Source of the DNA: JAIEPW01 sp964471915 | Lineage (GTDB): Bacteria > Acidobacteriota > Terriglobia > Bryobacterales > Bryobacteraceae | Reading direction: 5' to 3' | Assembly: GCA_964471915.1 (NCBI GenBank) | Contig: CAYYID010000001.1 | Coordinates: 1-64,000, forward strand | Length of the DNA: 64,000 bases | Part shown: one piece after another, positions 44,641-53,386 of the stretch | Numbering within the stretch: position 1 is the first letter of the stretch | Layout: every line of letters begins with the position of its first letter | The notes under the pieces: model-generated | Seen by the model: the letters and a program-made list of their open reading frames with translations, nothing else | Told to the model about the DNA's origin: nothing | Database searches by the model: none | Translations under genes and position numbers: made by a program

Positions 44641-45048
44641 ATGCCCAACAGAGTCCGTTCGTTCAATTGTCAGAGTAAGCCTATACCCGACGGGCCCTCG
44701 CCGTCAAGTCCGACTCATTTCTGTGTGGACTGTCGCCAGTACGGGGTGGTCATGGATCCCTCGGGCGATTCTCAAAGCCCTGTGTGCAATAATCGCCGAC
44801 ATCCTCGGTTTCTGAAAATCGGCGCGCCCGCGTGCGAGCTATTTGAGCATAGGTTGCTCACGACCGAAGAAGTGGCGGACATGTTTCGGGTTGACGCGAC
44901 GGCCGTTCGACGTTGGGCCGAACGTTACGAAGACACAGGAGGGCAGGAGGGCCTACCCGCAATTCGAGTCGGATCCAGGTTGTTGCGATTCACTCGAGAA
45001 ACGGTGTTGGAGTACTTCAACAGGACCCGTCGCACGCCTGCCTGGTGA
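44641..45048 (+). CDS. MerR/Xis-like helix-turn-helix protein
   Basis: 135 aa with GAGG before the ATG. The N-terminal half is Cys/Pro/Ser rich (HFCVDCRQYG) and disordered-looking. The C-terminal half is an excisionase-like winged HTH (LLTTEEVADMFRVDATAVRRWAERY, then AIRVGSRLLRFTRETVLEYF). It could be the directionality factor matching the lost tRNA-side integrase, ~1 kb from the att site. Confidence 0.65.
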   Translation: MPNRVRSFNCQSKPIPDGPSPSSPTHFCVDCRQYGVVMDPSGDSQSPVCNNRRHPRFLKIGAPACELFEHRLLTTEEVADMFRVDATAVRRWAERYEDTGGQEGLPAIRVGSRLLRFTRETVLEYFNRTRRTPAW

Positions 45049-46082
45049 AGGTCGAGAGGAACGAGTTCCTCGTACCGGACTCGCCGCGTCCGAGAGAGAG
45101 GCGCCACGCTTGGCTTGGGTGTAGAAGCGGTTCTAATCCATGTCGGGCCGTTCGCTGAAAGCTGCTGGTTCGCAGAACAATTGTGTCTGGTACCAGGTCG
45201 CTCCGGTGCCGAACGTCAAAGCATTGTGCCGTCGGTTGATCGAGTTCTACGGATTTCCGGGCAGGGCTTCGCCTACCAGAATCGGGTTGACTGCGCCGCA
45301 CACGGCAAGAGGCCCTGTGCGTCCTGACAGCACGTCGCAGTTCGCGACCGATCGTCATGCACACAGCGTGGATTGCCGCTTCGCGCGCATCAAAGTCGGT
45401 CGATGATTCTGCGTTTCGTTCCGCCGAATCTGATCGAGGAAGCGTCACTTTTGCTCTTTGACGATTCGCGGCAAGCGGCATCTGCTGCCGAAGCCGCTCT
45501 TCAAGCACTTCCGCGTACCGCACGGACGAAGAACTTCGGCAAGGCGAATTCGTTCTGTGGGTCGCGGGCACAGCGGGCACAGCGGGCACGACGCGCGCCA
45601 CGCCGGTGATTCCTAAGCGATCTTCGGGCAAGCTATGACTAGCCCGAGCGAATCGGGTCGCTCCTTCGGGGGCAACTCTACGATAGAAAGGTGTGAGTTC
45701 GAATCTATGTCACGATCGAAAGGTGGACCGCTGGGACGGATCTTCGACATTCCCCAGGAGTGGGCGCGCGGTAGCCGTCGGCGTCGATAGGTGAGCCGAT
45801 GCTCTTCCCGGAGAATGACTTCTCGGTGATATCTCCCTGTTTCTGTGGACGGCGGGCGTGTCGGCACCGCAAGTCCTGCGTCAGGTAACCGTATTTTCCG
45901 CGCGGACGTCGGTATCCAGCGACGTCCGCGCGCCCTACACTACCCAGCCATCAACTTGTTCGTCGGCGCAAGCCCCACGAGAGCATCCATCGCCCCTTTG
46001 ATTCGCGTGCCGGCCTTGTTTACAGAATCGTCTACAACGGCCCACTATGGTTTCGGAGAATAGCTCCATCCCATTCATTCCA
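45049..46082. other. Island right border without a recognised gene
   Basis: About 1 kb between the HTH gene and the att repeat. Open frames here are short and without protein signature. It contains a short CGGGCACAG tandem run near 45566-45593 and a perfect 13-bp palindrome at 45899-45932. Confidence 0.45.
45899..45932. repeat. Perfect 13-bp inverted repeat near the right att site
   Basis: CGCGCGGACGTCG at 45899-45911 is exactly complementary to 45920-45932, with an 8-nt spacer. No T-run follows on either strand, so a terminator is unlikely. It lies 150 bp inside the att site, where recombination arm or accessory-factor sites occur. Confidence 0.6.
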
Positions 46083-46132
46083 TTGGTCGGGGCGGCGTGA
46101 TTCGAACACGCGACCCCCTGCGCCCAAGGCAG
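46083..46132 (-). repeat. att site: 3' half of tRNA-Pro (direct repeat copy 2)
   Basis: Identical to 1016-1065 and in the same orientation. It lies wholly within the intact tRNA-Pro apart from 1 bp, so insertion regenerated the tRNA from element DNA. It marks the island's tRNA-side boundary. Confidence 0.9.
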
Positions 46133-46160
46133 GTGCGCTACCAGGCTGCGCCACGCCCCG
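46084..46160 (-). tRNA. tRNA-Pro(UGG)
   Basis: A full cloverleaf can be drawn on the minus strand: acceptor CGGGGCG/CGCCCCG, U8, D arm with AGCCTGGTA loop, anticodon loop CTTGGGC giving UGG, T arm with GTTCGAATC, discriminator A and an encoded CCA. It is 77 nt. It is the integration target of the island. Confidence 0.96.
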
Positions 46161-46166
46161 ACTTCC

Positions 46167-48023
46167 TCATTGTAGCCCGCCCGGAGCAAACGCCGACGCC
46201 ACCCGCAGTTTCCGCAGCATCGCCGTCTTCTTCTCCTGGTGGCTCTCCATCCGCCGCAGGATGTCGTCCAGCACCCGCACCGCCGCCACCACATAGGGAC
46301 CCTTGTTCAACATCACGCACTCCGCGCGCTCGCCCATCGCCGCGTCCGTGATCTCCGCCCGCGACGGGCGGCCCGTCTTGGCCAGCGTCTCGAGCACCTG
46401 CGTCGCCCACACCACCGGGACGTGCGCCGCCTCCGCGATCCACAGGATCTCCTCCTGCAGTTCGGCCAGGCGCTCGTAACCGCACTCCACGGCCAGATCG
46501 CCGCGCGCGATCATCACCCCGACGGCGCCGGCGTGCATGGCCTCCAGCAGGATCTGCGGCAGGTTCAGAAATGCGCGCTCGGTTTCGATCTTGAGCAGGA
46601 TGCCGAGATCCTCGCGGCCCGCGGCCGCCAGGCGCACGCGCAGGTCGCGGACATCGGCGGGCGTGCGGACGAACGACAGGCCTACGAGATCCGCATGGCC
46701 GGCGATGAACTCGAGCGCGGCCAGGTCGTCGCCGGAGAGCGCCGGCACCCGCAGGTTCGTCTTCGGGACATTGATCCCCTTCTCGGCGGCCAGCTTGTCG
46801 CCGCCGGGGCGGGTCTTCGTGATGCGCACCGCGGCCTGATCCGGGGCGACGGATTCCACCACGCCGCCGATCGCCCCGTCATCGAGCCAGATGGGATCGC
46901 CGGGCTGCACGGATTCGAAGAACTCGGGGAGCGTCACGCCGATGCGCGCCGCGCGGAGCACCGTGCCGCCGGCATCCACCGCCGCCGGCGCGCCCGGATC
47001 CAAAGCGCGGGTGAGCACCAGCACGTCGCCCGGGCGCAGCGGGATCGCCTGCGCCGTGGGCGGCAGCGGTCCGATCCGCGTGCGGTGGGACGGCACGGTG
47101 GGCGTCGCCGCGAGCGTCAGGATGATGCCGGGCGCGACGTACGCGGTGCGCTCGCCATCGGCCCACCAGCCCGTGCCTTCCGGCCGCGTCAGCCGCAGGA
47201 TCCGCCGCGCGCCGCGCGTGTCCTTGAAGCTCACCCGCGCCCCGGCGGTCAAGTACGAGATCCAGCGGCGCGGCACCGGCAGCACGGCGTCGGCGGGGTC
47301 CGCCGGCGGATGCGGATGCTCCTTCGGCGTGAAGAACACCCGCGCGGGCGTCGTGACCCGCCCCAGCGAGTCGCGGCGCGGCCGGAACTTCAGCACCGGT
47401 GGTCCGGGCTCCACTGTCCCGGTGCGGAGCTTGGGACCGGCCAGGTCCATGGCGACCTTGCACGCTACGCCGAGTTCGCGCTCGGCCGCGCGCAGGTGCT
47501 GGATCATGGCGGCCCACGCCTCGGGTCCGTCATGGGCCGTATTGATCCGCATGCAGTTCATGCCGCTGGCCAGCAGGTCGCGCACCAGCGCGGGATCCGT
47601 GGCGGCCTCGGAGGGCATGGTGACCATGATGCGGACGCGGCGTCCCGCGGGCGGCGGGCCCAGCAGCGTTTCAGTGTTGCGCTCCAGACGCAGCCGCCCG
47701 GTCAGCAAGTTCGGCGCGGCGCCGGAGGGCGGATTCCCCGCCAGGGTCTCCAACACTTGCAGCACCATCTCCAGCGCGCCGCGGACATTGGACTCCGTGC
47801 GGCCCAGCGACGACAGTCCCAGCGTGGCCAGGCTGTGCTGCAGATCCCGGATGTCATGACGCCGCAGCGCGACGTAGTGCAGCAGGTTGCGCGCACCGGC
47901 CTGGTGCTCGGGATGCAGCTCCGCCGAGAGCGTCGCCTGCTCCAGCGCGGACATCTCGTCGAGCAGGGTGCGGAGATGCTGGATCAGTTCGCCGCACAGG
48001 TCCGGGACGCCGGAAGGGGCCAT
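46167..48023 (-). CDS. Pyruvate kinase-like protein with N-terminal extension
   Basis: 618 aa from the ATG at 48023 (GGAG upstream). Residues ~1-135 are a helical extension not found in typical enzymes. The kinase part starts VRIMVTMPSEAAT and keeps MRINTAHDG, the metal/phosphate KIETERAF lysine, MIARGDLAVE and the ATQVLETL...PSRAEITDAA region. The usual MLSGETA is replaced by MLNKGPY, and the B domain is longer than usual with an SH3-like VEPGPP...FTPKEHPHP segment. It should transfer phosphate from phosphoenolpyruvate to ADP, but regulation or substrate may differ. It stands alone, 6 bp from the tRNA. Confidence 0.82.
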   Translation of the reverse strand: MAPSGVPDLCGELIQHLRTLLDEMSALEQATLSAELHPEHQAGARNLLHYVALRRHDIRDLQHSLATLGLSSLGRTESNVRGALEMVLQVLETLAGNPPSGAAPNLLTGRLRLERNTETLLGPPPAGRRVRIMVTMPSEAATDPALVRDLLASGMNCMRINTAHDGPEAWAAMIQHLRAAERELGVACKVAMDLAGPKLRTGTVEPGPPVLKFRPRRDSLGRVTTPARVFFTPKEHPHPPADPADAVLPVPRRWISYLTAGARVSFKDTRGARRILRLTRPEGTGWWADGERTAYVAPGIILTLAATPTVPSHRTRIGPLPPTAQAIPLRPGDVLVLTRALDPGAPAAVDAGGTVLRAARIGVTLPEFFESVQPGDPIWLDDGAIGGVVESVAPDQAAVRITKTRPGGDKLAAEKGINVPKTNLRVPALSGDDLAALEFIAGHADLVGLSFVRTPADVRDLRVRLAAAGREDLGILLKIETERAFLNLPQILLEAMHAGAVGVMIARGDLAVECGYERLAELQEEILWIAEAAHVPVVWATQVLETLAKTGRPSRAEITDAAMGERAECVMLNKGPYVVAAVRVLDDILRRMESHQEKKTAMLRKLRVASAFAPGGLQ

Positions 48024-48081
48024 GGAAGGAACTCCGCGGCCAGTATACACGCACCTGCCGGGCGCTTGCGTTACAGAACCG

Positions 48082-49725
48082 CTACCGGGGCAGCAGCCGC
48101 GGCCACTCGAGTTCGAAGCCCTGCGCCCGGAGCTTTGCCTGAAGCTCGGGCAGCCGCTTCGCCCGGATGCCGCGCGGCGACTCGCCCCGCGCGATCGCCT
48201 CCGCCGCCAGCACCCCCGCGGCCTCGCCGATGTTCCATTCCACGGGATGCAGCCGGTAGCACCCGTTGGTGATGTGCGTCACCCCGAGGTTCTTGCAGGC
48301 GGCGAGCAGGTTCTCCACGCGCACCGGGATCAGCGCGCCCAGCGGGATCTGGAACGGCAGAGAGCCGATGTCGATCGAGTTGTCGCCGCCGGTGGACGGG
48401 TGCAGATCGATGCGGTAGCTGCCGATGCCGCACGTGTCCGGGAACGCAACCGCGAGCGTTTCGCCTTTGCGCGATTCCGTGGCTACATGCTGCTCAAGCA
48501 CCGTGAGCTCGGCGCGGATGCGGCGGGACTCCCGGATGTAGGGATACTGCGCGAGGCCGTCCTCCGTCCCGGTGACATCGGGGCGTAGCCGCAAGCCCGG
48601 CCAGCCGGACTTCCCATCGGGGCGCGGAAAATCCTTCTGCAGCCAGTAGAGCAGCGACAGGCTGAGCTGCTTCGCGCGCGCCAGGTGGCGCGCATTCTCG
48701 GCCTCCGTCCCGCCGTAAAGGTTGCCGAGCCAGTAATCGTTCTGCGGCCAGTTGACCAGCGAGACGTCGCTCGGATAGGCGCCGGTGGTGAAGTTGCGCT
48801 TCGCGGCGATGCGCCGGTAGGTCCACAGGCAGCGCGGCGCGGAATCCGCGCATTCCGGCTCGAAGCTGAGCTGCCGCTTCTCCAGCGTCTGCGGATCCGG
48901 CAGGACGAGACTGAACAGCTTCGGGCCGGAGAACGCCGGCGTCAGTTTCGGGACATAGTCGCGCCAGAACTCGTACTCGGCGGGCTTGTCGATGGTGTGG
49001 TCCTCGCCGGGGCGATAATCCATCGCGAAGCACACGGTGCAGGCCTGGTGGTTCGCGGGCTGCGCCTCGGCCGGCGCGTGCGGCTCCCCGGTGTCGCGGC
49101 CGGATTCGAACCCGGTGACGAACTCGGTCTTGGTCAGCGGCAGCAGGTCGCCGGTCTCGGTGGCGTCGACGAAGATGCGCGCCATGATGGTGCGCACCGC
49201 TCCGGTTTCGGAGCTGCGCACCGTGACGGACCGGATCCGGTCGCGCTCCGTGTCGGCCGCGATCGCCCGGTGCCGGATCAGCAGCGTCAGGCGCCCGCTC
49301 GCCAGATACGGCGCGAGCATCGCCTCCAGCACCGCGAGCGAAACGCGCGGCTCGTGGGTAATCCGCGACACCCAACTGTCCCCGGGGTTCAGATACGCCC
49401 GCGCCCGCGCGGCTTCGGTCAACGGATAGTGCCGCTTGTAATACTCGCGGACCCCGTTGCGGTAGTCGCGATAGGCGCGCGTACACCCGAACTGCTCGAT
49501 GTAAGGATGCTCGTCGGGCGGCACCGCCTGCGAGGTCGCCTGGCCGCCGATCCAGAGATTCTCCTCGGTCATCACGACGCGCGCGCCGTTACGCAGCGCG
49601 CCCAGCGCGGCGGCGCAGCCGCCGAACCCGCCGCCGATGATGGCGACCTCGGCCGCCAGCTCCCGCGCGGCGAACGACGCCGCCGGCAGCGCGAGCAACC
49701 CTCCGAGGAAGTGGCGCCGTTCCAT
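48082..49725 (-). CDS. FAD-dependent oxidoreductase (FAD_oxidored family)
   Basis: 547 aa from the ATG at 49725. The N-terminus RRHFLGGLLALPAASFAA is a TAT-like signal. The FAD-binding Rossmann motif is VAIIGGGFGGCAAALGALRNGARV, followed by EENLWIGGQATSQ, typical of this secreted acidobacterial/planctomycete family. A FVDATETGDLL flavin motif and the C-terminal LLAACKNLGVTHITNG...HPVEWNIGEAAG complete the fold. Substrate unknown, probably a sugar or polyol. It follows the GMC oxidoreductase stop by 2 bp, so they share a transcript. Confidence 0.85.
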   Translation of the reverse strand: MERRHFLGGLLALPAASFAARELAAEVAIIGGGFGGCAAALGALRNGARVVMTEENLWIGGQATSQAVPPDEHPYIEQFGCTRAYRDYRNGVREYYKRHYPLTEAARARAYLNPGDSWVSRITHEPRVSLAVLEAMLAPYLASGRLTLLIRHRAIAADTERDRIRSVTVRSSETGAVRTIMARIFVDATETGDLLPLTKTEFVTGFESGRDTGEPHAPAEAQPANHQACTVCFAMDYRPGEDHTIDKPAEYEFWRDYVPKLTPAFSGPKLFSLVLPDPQTLEKRQLSFEPECADSAPRCLWTYRRIAAKRNFTTGAYPSDVSLVNWPQNDYWLGNLYGGTEAENARHLARAKQLSLSLLYWLQKDFPRPDGKSGWPGLRLRPDVTGTEDGLAQYPYIRESRRIRAELTVLEQHVATESRKGETLAVAFPDTCGIGSYRIDLHPSTGGDNSIDIGSLPFQIPLGALIPVRVENLLAACKNLGVTHITNGCYRLHPVEWNIGEAAGVLAAEAIARGESPRGIRAKRLPELQAKLRAQGFELEWPRLLPR

Positions 49726-49727
49726 GC

Positions 49728-51344
49728 TCAGGCTTCGCCCCGTTTCGCGCGATCGATCAGCCGCTCCGTCGCGCGCAGCGCCAACGCCAGAATGGTCAGC
49801 GTCGGGTTCTGGTTGCCGGCGTTGATAAACACCGCGCCGTCGTTGATGTACAGGTTCGGGAGATCGTGCGACCGGTTCCACGGGTCTACCACGCTCGACT
49901 TCGGGTCTTTGCCCATGCGCGCGGTCCCTACATAGTGGATCGAGTGACCGTACTCAGCCGGACGCGGGTTCGCCGAGATCCGGTACTCTGCTCCGGCGGC
50001 CTTCAGCATTTCGTCGCCCACCTGGATCATGTCGCGGAACATGGCGCGCTCGTTGTCGTGCCACGCGTAGTGAAAGCGGACCCCGGGGATGCCGGCGTCG
50101 TCCGCCAGCGCGGGGTCCACCGTAATGTGGTTCTCGCGGTACGGCAGCACTTCGCCCTGGAACAGGATGCCGGCGCTCGCGGTGTAGTATTCGCGGACCG
50201 CCCGCATCCACCCCGGCCCGTAACCGGCCAGGCTCTTGCCCACGGCGGTGGTTTCGTTGATGCTGCCCGAAGGATAGATCTGGTAGCCGCGCAGGAACTT
50301 CTTGCCGCGCCAGTTCCGCGTCAGGTCCGGAATAAAGATGTGCGCGCCGGTTCCGTCCTCATTGACGACCTTGCGGTTCATGAGCTGCGGCAGGTGGCCG
50401 CCCACGGACGCGTAGAGGTGCTCGGAGAGATACCGCCCCACCAGGCCGCTCGAGTTGGCGAGATCCGAGTTCAGCAGGATCTGCGCGGACTCGATGGCGC
50501 CCGCGCACAGGATGAAGCGCTTCGCCTGCACCTCTTTATAAGACTTCGCCGCGACGTCATAGTAATGCGCCTTCGTCACGCGGCCGTCTTTCGCCTCCAG
50601 CGACCGGACGCGCGCGCCCGTCAGCAGGTCCAGCTTGCCGGTTTTCCGCGCGGCGAGCACAAAGACCCGCAGCGAATCGAACTTCGATCCGCTGTCGCAC
50701 CCGCGCCAGCAGGGTCCGCAATAGTGGCACGCCGGACGGCCCCGGTGCGGCGCGGTCAGGATCGCCTTGGGGATCGGCAGCGCCTTCAAGCCGCGCCCTA
50801 GTTTCTCCGCCGCGCGCGCAAACTCCACTTCCGCGCACTTCGGCTTCAGCGCGGGCAGTCCTTTGTTCAAGGGAAAGCCGCCGTAGGCTTCGCCGGTACT
50901 GGTGACGCCGATCCATTCCTCCACCTTGTCGTACCAAGGCTCGACGTCGGCGTAGTTGATCGGCCAGCGCGTGTCGAAGTCATCCTCGGGCTGGAACTCG
51001 GCGTTGGTGAAGCGGGGCGTGGTGCCCGCCCAGAACAGGCTCTTGCCGCCGACGGCGCGCACGCGGACCCACTCAAACCAGTCCTTGCCTTCCCAGGCGT
51101 AGGGTTCCTTCTTGTCGTCGGTGAGGAAGTTCGTCGCGTTCAGCCACTCGCGGAAGTAATCGCCGCGCAGGCCGCGGTAAGGGAGATTCCAGCGCTGGAG
51201 CTTGTGATTCGGCATCTCGCCGGGCGAGCGCAGCGGCCCCGCCTCCAGCATCGCGACCTCCAGCCCGGCTTGCGCCAGCGCGTAGCCCGTGATCCCGCCG
51301 GAAGCGCCGGAGCCGATGATCGCGACATCGTAGATCTTCGGCAT
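49728..51344 (-). CDS. GMC-family oxidoreductase with four-cysteine cluster
   Basis: 538 aa. FAD site is VAIIGSGASGGITGYALAQ, with VRAVGGKSLFWAGTTPRF and a C-terminal NPTLTILALALRATERLI. A C-x2-C-x2-C-x3-C motif (CHYCGPCWRGCD) resembles the iron-sulfur segment of FAD-dependent glucose dehydrogenases. The His of SIHYVGTARMG belongs to the active site. It is the large subunit of a sugar or alcohol dehydrogenase; the partner gene 3 bp upstream encodes a subunit-3-like protein. Confidence 0.88.
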   Translation of the reverse strand: MPKIYDVAIIGSGASGGITGYALAQAGLEVAMLEAGPLRSPGEMPNHKLQRWNLPYRGLRGDYFREWLNATNFLTDDKKEPYAWEGKDWFEWVRVRAVGGKSLFWAGTTPRFTNAEFQPEDDFDTRWPINYADVEPWYDKVEEWIGVTSTGEAYGGFPLNKGLPALKPKCAEVEFARAAEKLGRGLKALPIPKAILTAPHRGRPACHYCGPCWRGCDSGSKFDSLRVFVLAARKTGKLDLLTGARVRSLEAKDGRVTKAHYYDVAAKSYKEVQAKRFILCAGAIESAQILLNSDLANSSGLVGRYLSEHLYASVGGHLPQLMNRKVVNEDGTGAHIFIPDLTRNWRGKKFLRGYQIYPSGSINETTAVGKSLAGYGPGWMRAVREYYTASAGILFQGEVLPYRENHITVDPALADDAGIPGVRFHYAWHDNERAMFRDMIQVGDEMLKAAGAEYRISANPRPAEYGHSIHYVGTARMGKDPKSSVVDPWNRSHDLPNLYINDGAVFINAGNQNPTLTILALALRATERLIDRAKRGEA

Positions 51345-51347
51345 TGG

Positions 51348-51872
51348 TTACCTCCGCAGCCGCGGCTGATAGCCGGCGGGCGTCTCGTGCGTCGCGTGCG
51401 TGCAACCCGGGAATTCCGTCAGCGCTCCGTTGCCCAGGTAGCCGAGTTCCTTGACGATTCCCTCCTCGGAGGTATAGAAAGCGTCCACCAGGGCGCTCTT
51501 GAACAGGACGAAGAAGCGCTCGGCGGGCGTCTGCGGCGCGAACTCATGGCGCGAGTTCGCCTCCAGCCAGGCCCCCGGATCCGCGACACCGGCCAGTCCC
51601 TGTCGCCACGTGGACTTCAGGCCCGCCGCCGCGCCCGCCAGAACGAAGTCCATATACTCCCACACGCGCGCCGCCGCGGCGCCGCCCGAGCGTTCGGTCG
51701 CCGGGATCATCCGCGCCGCCAGCGCGGCCACGGTGTCCTTCTCCTTCGCGGTGAAGAATTGCAGCCGGTACGCGCCGCCAGGGGCGGGCGAACCAGCATG
51801 ATGCTGGGCGCGCAGCCGGGCGTCCGCCCACAGCGCGAGCGCGGCCGTCAGCAGGTCCCGTCGGGTGGGCAT
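51348..51872 (-). CDS. Gluconate 2-dehydrogenase subunit-3-like protein
   Basis: 174 aa. TAT-like leader (MPTRRDLLTAALALWA). The domain FFTAKEKDTVAALAARMIPATERSGGA...ARVWEYMDFVL matches the small subunit that carries GMC dehydrogenases across the membrane. It starts the operon with the GMC and FAD genes. The small subunit probably supplies the export signal for the leaderless GMC protein. Confidence 0.85.
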   Translation of the reverse strand: MPTRRDLLTAALALWADARLRAQHHAGSPAPGGAYRLQFFTAKEKDTVAALAARMIPATERSGGAAAARVWEYMDFVLAGAAAGLKSTWRQGLAGVADPGAWLEANSRHEFAPQTPAERFFVLFKSALVDAFYTSEEGIVKELGYLGNGALTEFPGCTHATHETPAGYQPRLRR

Positions 51873-51930
51873 GCACGATAGCTTAGCGCGCCGGCGTGCA
51901 CGCCGGTCCGGTTTTCGCTAACCTCCGGTC

Positions 51931-52428
51931 ATGCCCATTCAGATCAAAGAGATCCTCGCCAACGCCGGCCCCGCCCTCAAGTCCGCCGCCACGTCTTTCG
52001 ACCGCAGCCTGCCGGCGGACCCCCCGGGCGCCGCGGCTACCATCGAAGCGCTGGTGAAGAAACTGGAGTCCGCGATGACGCGGCTCAGCCAGCTCGAGCG
52101 CGCCGTGAGCGTCGGGGCGGACGGTTCCGTGACTCTGGCCGCGCGAGGAGCGCTTGCGATCGTGTCGGACCAGAGCGTCCTGATCTCCGGTACGCAGCGG
52201 GTGACGGTGCAGTCTGGCAGCAACTCCGTCACCGTGGACCCCACCAAGCTGACGGTCGCCTCGGTGGGCCGGCTAGAGTTGCTGGCTTCCGCACTGAGTT
52301 TCTCGGCCGGCGCGATCACCGCGGATGCAGGCATGATGCGCACCTCGGGAACTTTCCAGTGCGACACCATGATCGCGAACTCCGTGGTCGGGGCCAGCTA
52401 CACGCCCGGCGCGGGTAACGTCTGGTAA
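51931..52428 (+). CDS. Beta-helix-like tail/puncturing-type protein, copy 1
   Basis: 165 aa. A helical N-terminus (TIEALVKKLESAMTRLSQLERAV) is followed by repeated short strands (V..GADGSVTLAARG, VLISGTQRVTVQSGSNSVTVD, LELLASALSFSAGAITADAG), as in VgrG/gp5 C-terminal beta-helices. It ends in DTMIANSVVGASYTPGAGNVW, shared with 53387-53884. It has no signal peptide. No tail or injection-system gene lies nearby. Function unknown; trimeric spike-like structure inferred. Confidence 0.6.
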   Translation: MPIQIKEILANAGPALKSAATSFDRSLPADPPGAAATIEALVKKLESAMTRLSQLERAVSVGADGSVTLAARGALAIVSDQSVLISGTQRVTVQSGSNSVTVDPTKLTVASVGRLELLASALSFSAGAITADAGMMRTSGTFQCDTMIANSVVGASYTPGAGNVW

Positions 52429-52452
52429 CGGTGGCCCGGCACCGCCCTCGCT

Positions 52453-53307
52453 TTATCGGCTCCGGCCCCCCGGGAGGATGCTGCGCTCCCGCAGCCAGGT
52501 CCGAACCAGCGGCCAGAAATCGTACGGCTCATTGGTATCCGCGTCCCGCAAACCGTGGTTCAGGTTCGGCAATAGATGAATCGTGAACGGCCGTCCCTGC
52601 GCCTGCAACTTCCGCAGCGTCGCCACCGTTTTCGCCTGCGGGATGCTGCGATCCCGGCCCCCCTGGATCCAGAGCATCGGCGTCGAAGCCTGCGCGAGCG
52701 CCGGCGCCGGATCGTAGCCGTGGGGGCCCTTCCACTGGCTCATCCGGCGCTCGATTTCCGCGTCCGAAAGCCCCTTGACGGACCCGGGATCGTCACCCGC
52801 CAGTTCGGAGTAGGCGATCTCTTCGCCCACGCTGACCGCCGGGCCGGACAGGATCAGGACCCACTTGACGTCCGATGACCGGGACGCGGCCAGCGGCATG
52901 ATCCACCCCGCCTGGCTGCTTCCGGCCAGCCCGATCCGGGTCCCGTCGATCTCCTTCCGGGCGCGCAGGGCGGCGACGCAAGCCAGCGCATCGGCCGTCA
53001 GCAGGTCGAACATCTCGTGGCTGTTCCGCGGACCGACCCCGGCATACCGGCCCGTCGATTCGCCCACGCCCCGCTTGTCATACGCCAGCACCGCAATGCC
53101 CATGGCGAGCAACCGGTCGCCCAGCCGCTCCAGCATGCTGCGGCTCATTCTTCCGGAACCGTGCACCAGAACCGCCGCGGGACTGCCGCCTGCCCTCGGT
53201 TCCGGCAGGCGCAGGGTCGCGGCGAGCACCGCTCCCCGGGAGGCGACCTTCAGTTCCTCACCGCACATTAGCGTGACGGCCAGCATCATCCCAACGGCTG
53301 CGCGCAT
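52453..53307 (-). CDS. Exported alpha/beta hydrolase
   Basis: 284 aa. N-terminal signal (AVGMMLAVTLMCG). Oxyanion LVHGSGRMSRSM, elbow GLAGSSQAGW with nucleophile about S131, acid about D234 in QGGRDRSIP and histidine in NLNHGLR. The lid region is short. Close to dienelactone-hydrolase or peptidase S9-like esterases; substrate unknown. It lies between the two beta-helix paralogues on the opposite strand. Confidence 0.85.
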   Translation of the reverse strand: MRAAVGMMLAVTLMCGEELKVASRGAVLAATLRLPEPRAGGSPAAVLVHGSGRMSRSMLERLGDRLLAMGIAVLAYDKRGVGESTGRYAGVGPRNSHEMFDLLTADALACVAALRARKEIDGTRIGLAGSSQAGWIMPLAASRSSDVKWVLILSGPAVSVGEEIAYSELAGDDPGSVKGLSDAEIERRMSQWKGPHGYDPAPALAQASTPMLWIQGGRDRSIPQAKTVATLRKLQAQGRPFTIHLLPNLNHGLRDADTNEPYDFWPLVRTWLRERSILPGGRSR

Positions 53308-53386
53308 AAGGTCTGATACGGGCCGTCCGGTGAAGGGTTACGGCGTGACGCCAACCCCCGCTGGCGATCTGGTATAACTCGATACC

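Larger units (their letters stand above)
1066..46132. mobile_element. Genomic island integrated in tRNA-Pro (~45 kb)
   Basis: The segment lies between two identical 50-bp direct repeats, one being the 3' half of an intact tRNA-Pro, with 45,067 bp from repeat to repeat. Everything inside is accessory: Rhs toxin operon, SLH protein, ubiquitin-like/ParB cassette, integrase and excisionase, HerA-like ATPase, replication-relaxation protein, adenine methylases, serine recombinase, IS3 element, Druantia-like operon, WYL regulator and integrase debris. Genes outside are ordinary metabolic or secreted proteins. The intact integrase sits mid-island rather than beside the tRNA, and only an integrase fragment (42770-42924) lies near the tRNA end. 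The island is therefore probably composite and may no longer excise. Confidence 0.8.

Noticed and set aside
45017..45631. Minus-strand 204-codon frame near the right border
   Set aside because: Composition is Arg/Ser/Thr rich without any motif, overlaps the end of the plus-strand HTH gene and has no ribosome site.
1066..46132. Prophage
   Set aside because: No terminase, portal, capsid, tail or lysis genes are seen in 45 kb.
46239..48272. 677-codon open frame on the plus strand
   Set aside because: It is antisense to the pyruvate kinase-like gene; low-complexity Arg/His/Gln composition marks it as a shadow.
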